Source: Chitinophagaceae bacterium (GTDB lineage: Bacteria > Bacteroidota > Bacteroidia > Chitinophagales > Chitinophagaceae). Taken from it: a stretch of 6,098 nucleotides of DNA. The notes under the pieces were generated by a model. It worked only from the letters and a program-made list of their open reading frames with translations, ran no database searches and was not told the DNA's origin. Shown one piece after another: positions 5,116 through 6,098 of the stretch (position 1 is its first letter; each line of letters begins with the position of its first letter). The translations under genes and the position numbers were made by a program. The stretch is from NCBI GenBank assembly GCA_025455245.1, contig JALOMX010000136.1:1-6098 (forward strand), given 5' to 3'.

Positions 5116-6098
5116 TTAATTCCGGAAATAATTTACCGGGTTTGTATTCACTTTTGTTTTGAGGACGGCAAAGGTAGGGAATTTTTCCTGCAAAATATTG
5201 GTCAATTGTTCAACAGCGGGTATCTCCGTTTCAAAATGGCCTGCATCCACTAAAAGGGTTTTACCTTCTGCCTCAAAGAAATCATGGTACTTCAAATCGG
5301 CCGTTATAAATGCGTCAGCGCCATTTTCAATGGCTTTTGGAATTAAAAATGAGCCGGAACCGCCACAAAGCGCCACTTTTCGGATCTGCACATTCACTAA
5401 TTCGCTGTGCCGCAAAAAGGGCTGATGGAGTGCTGTGGAAACTTTTTCCAAAAAAACGGGCGGGTTCAAAGGAGATTCAAATTCAGCGATTAAACCTGAA
5501 CCTACTTCCTGATTGGGATTTTCAGTCGTGATTATCTCGTATGCCACTTCCTCGTATGGGTGGCTTTCAAATAAAGCTTTCAATACCCGGTTTTTTTGCC
5601 ATACCGGAAAAATAACCTCAAGTTTTATTTCATTTACTTCTTCTCTCGGGCCTGCCGGCTTTCCAATAAAAGGGTTGCTTCCGGGCAATGGCCTGAATGA
5701 CCCTGTTCCGGATATTTGAAATCCGCATTCATCGTAAAGGCCTATCTTGCCCGCTCCGGCAGAAAAAATGGCGTTTTTAACAGAATCAATATGTCCCGGA
5801 GGAACATAGGTATATAGTTTTGCAAGTCTTCCGGTTAGCGGGGAAAGAATTCGGAAAGTTGGCTCCTTCAAACCAAGACTGAGTGCAAATGCACGATTTA
5901 CACCACCGATGATATTGTCATAATTGGTGTGAATGGCAAAAATGGACATGTCGTTTTTGATGGCTTTAATAAGCAGCCTATCGACATTTTTTGAAGGAGG
6001 GATTGACTTTAAAGGCTTGAAAATCAAGGGGTGATGTGAAATGATCAGATTGGCTCCGGCGTTAATGGCTTCGTTTAAAACAGCATCGGTTACATCCA
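5116..6098 (-). CDS. yqfO: Nif3-like dinuclear metal protein, YqfO type with PII/CutA-like insert (5' end missing)
   Basis: The frame stays open to the right edge, so 326 residues are visible and the true start is outside. A TTG at 6027 is an internal Leu codon, not the start, because the conserved ANLIISHHP motif lies upstream of it. Metal ligands expected from the E. coli YbgI structure are all present: H21 and H22 (numbered in the visible part), D60 in HTNYDNIIGGVN, and H287 with E291 in GHFETE. Residues about 96-193 form the extra PII/CutA-like domain that distinguishes YqfO from short YbgI; it shows GAGKIGLYDECGF, FRPLPGSNPF and HPYEEVAYE. Relatives are often labelled GTP cyclohydrolase 1 type 2, but the physiological role is unsettled. 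The protein forms a ring-like hexamer in known structures. The zinc-ribbon gene follows after 37 bp with no strong terminator between, so the two are likely one operon. About 40 N-terminal residues should be missing. Confidence 0.94.
   Translation of the reverse strand, partial: DVTDAVLNEAINAGANLIISHHPLIFKPLKSIPPSKNVDRLLIKAIKNDMSIFAIHTNYDNIIGGVNRAFALSLGLKEPTFRILSPLTGRLAKLYTYVPPGHIDSVKNAIFSAGAGKIGLYDECGFQISGTGSFRPLPGSNPFIGKPAGPREEVNEIKLEVIFPVWQKNRVLKALFESHPYEEVAYEIITTENPNQEVGSGLIAEFESPLNPPVFLEKVSTALHQPFLRHSELVNVQIRKVALCGGSGSFLIPKAIENGADAFITADLKYHDFFEAEGKTLLVDAGHFETEIPAVEQLTNILQEKFPTFAVLKTKVNTNPVNYFRN

Overview
This window looks like an ordinary housekeeping segment of a Bacteroidota chromosome, perhaps from the Chitinophagaceae/Sphingobacteriales/Saprospira side, although the class is uncertain. 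Four things point that way. The proteins are Bacteroidota-like: a GrpE tail of the FDADLHEAITEIPAP type, a GH73 glucosaminidase with paired cysteines, and a YqfO-type Nif3 next to a zinc-ribbon coiled-coil protein. Start codons have no convincing Shine-Dalgarno sequence. Leaders are AT-rich. Hairpin terminators carry A/T tracts on both sides. I see no mobile element, CRISPR array, tRNA, rRNA or sign of gene transfer.

Layout. On the + strand, the end of grpE (1-156) is followed by a 64-bp spacer and a complete dnaJ (221-1381). Together they encode the two co-chaperones of DnaK; dnaK itself is not in view. A symmetrical terminator hairpin (1398-1437) ends dnaJ and, read the other way, ends the minus-strand genes that converge on it. 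Everything from 1449 to the right edge is on the minus strand. In transcription order it runs: a nif3/yqfO-type gene (start beyond the window), a coiled-coil zinc-ribbon gene, a terminator (4276-4303), an exported TPR-repeat protein of unknown function, a 196-bp gap, an exported GH73 peptidoglycan hydrolase, and hypoxanthine phosphoribosyltransferase (hpt) 14 bp further on. There are therefore probably three transcription units: grpE-dnaJ; nif3-zinc ribbon; and TPR with, or followed by, GH73-hpt.

No clearly new multi-gene system is present. The items most worth a second look are small. (1) A degenerate 6-bp-phased AGGTTN repeat fills most of the grpE-dnaJ spacer and ends in a near-palindrome just before the dnaJ start. 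(2) An intrinsic terminator ends only 15 nt before the fixed start codon of the TPR gene, leaving almost no room for a promoter. (3) The TPR protein has an uncharacterised N-terminal two-thirds. (4) Functionally unrelated genes are paired (Nif3 with zinc ribbon, cell-wall hydrolase with purine salvage), and why is not obvious.
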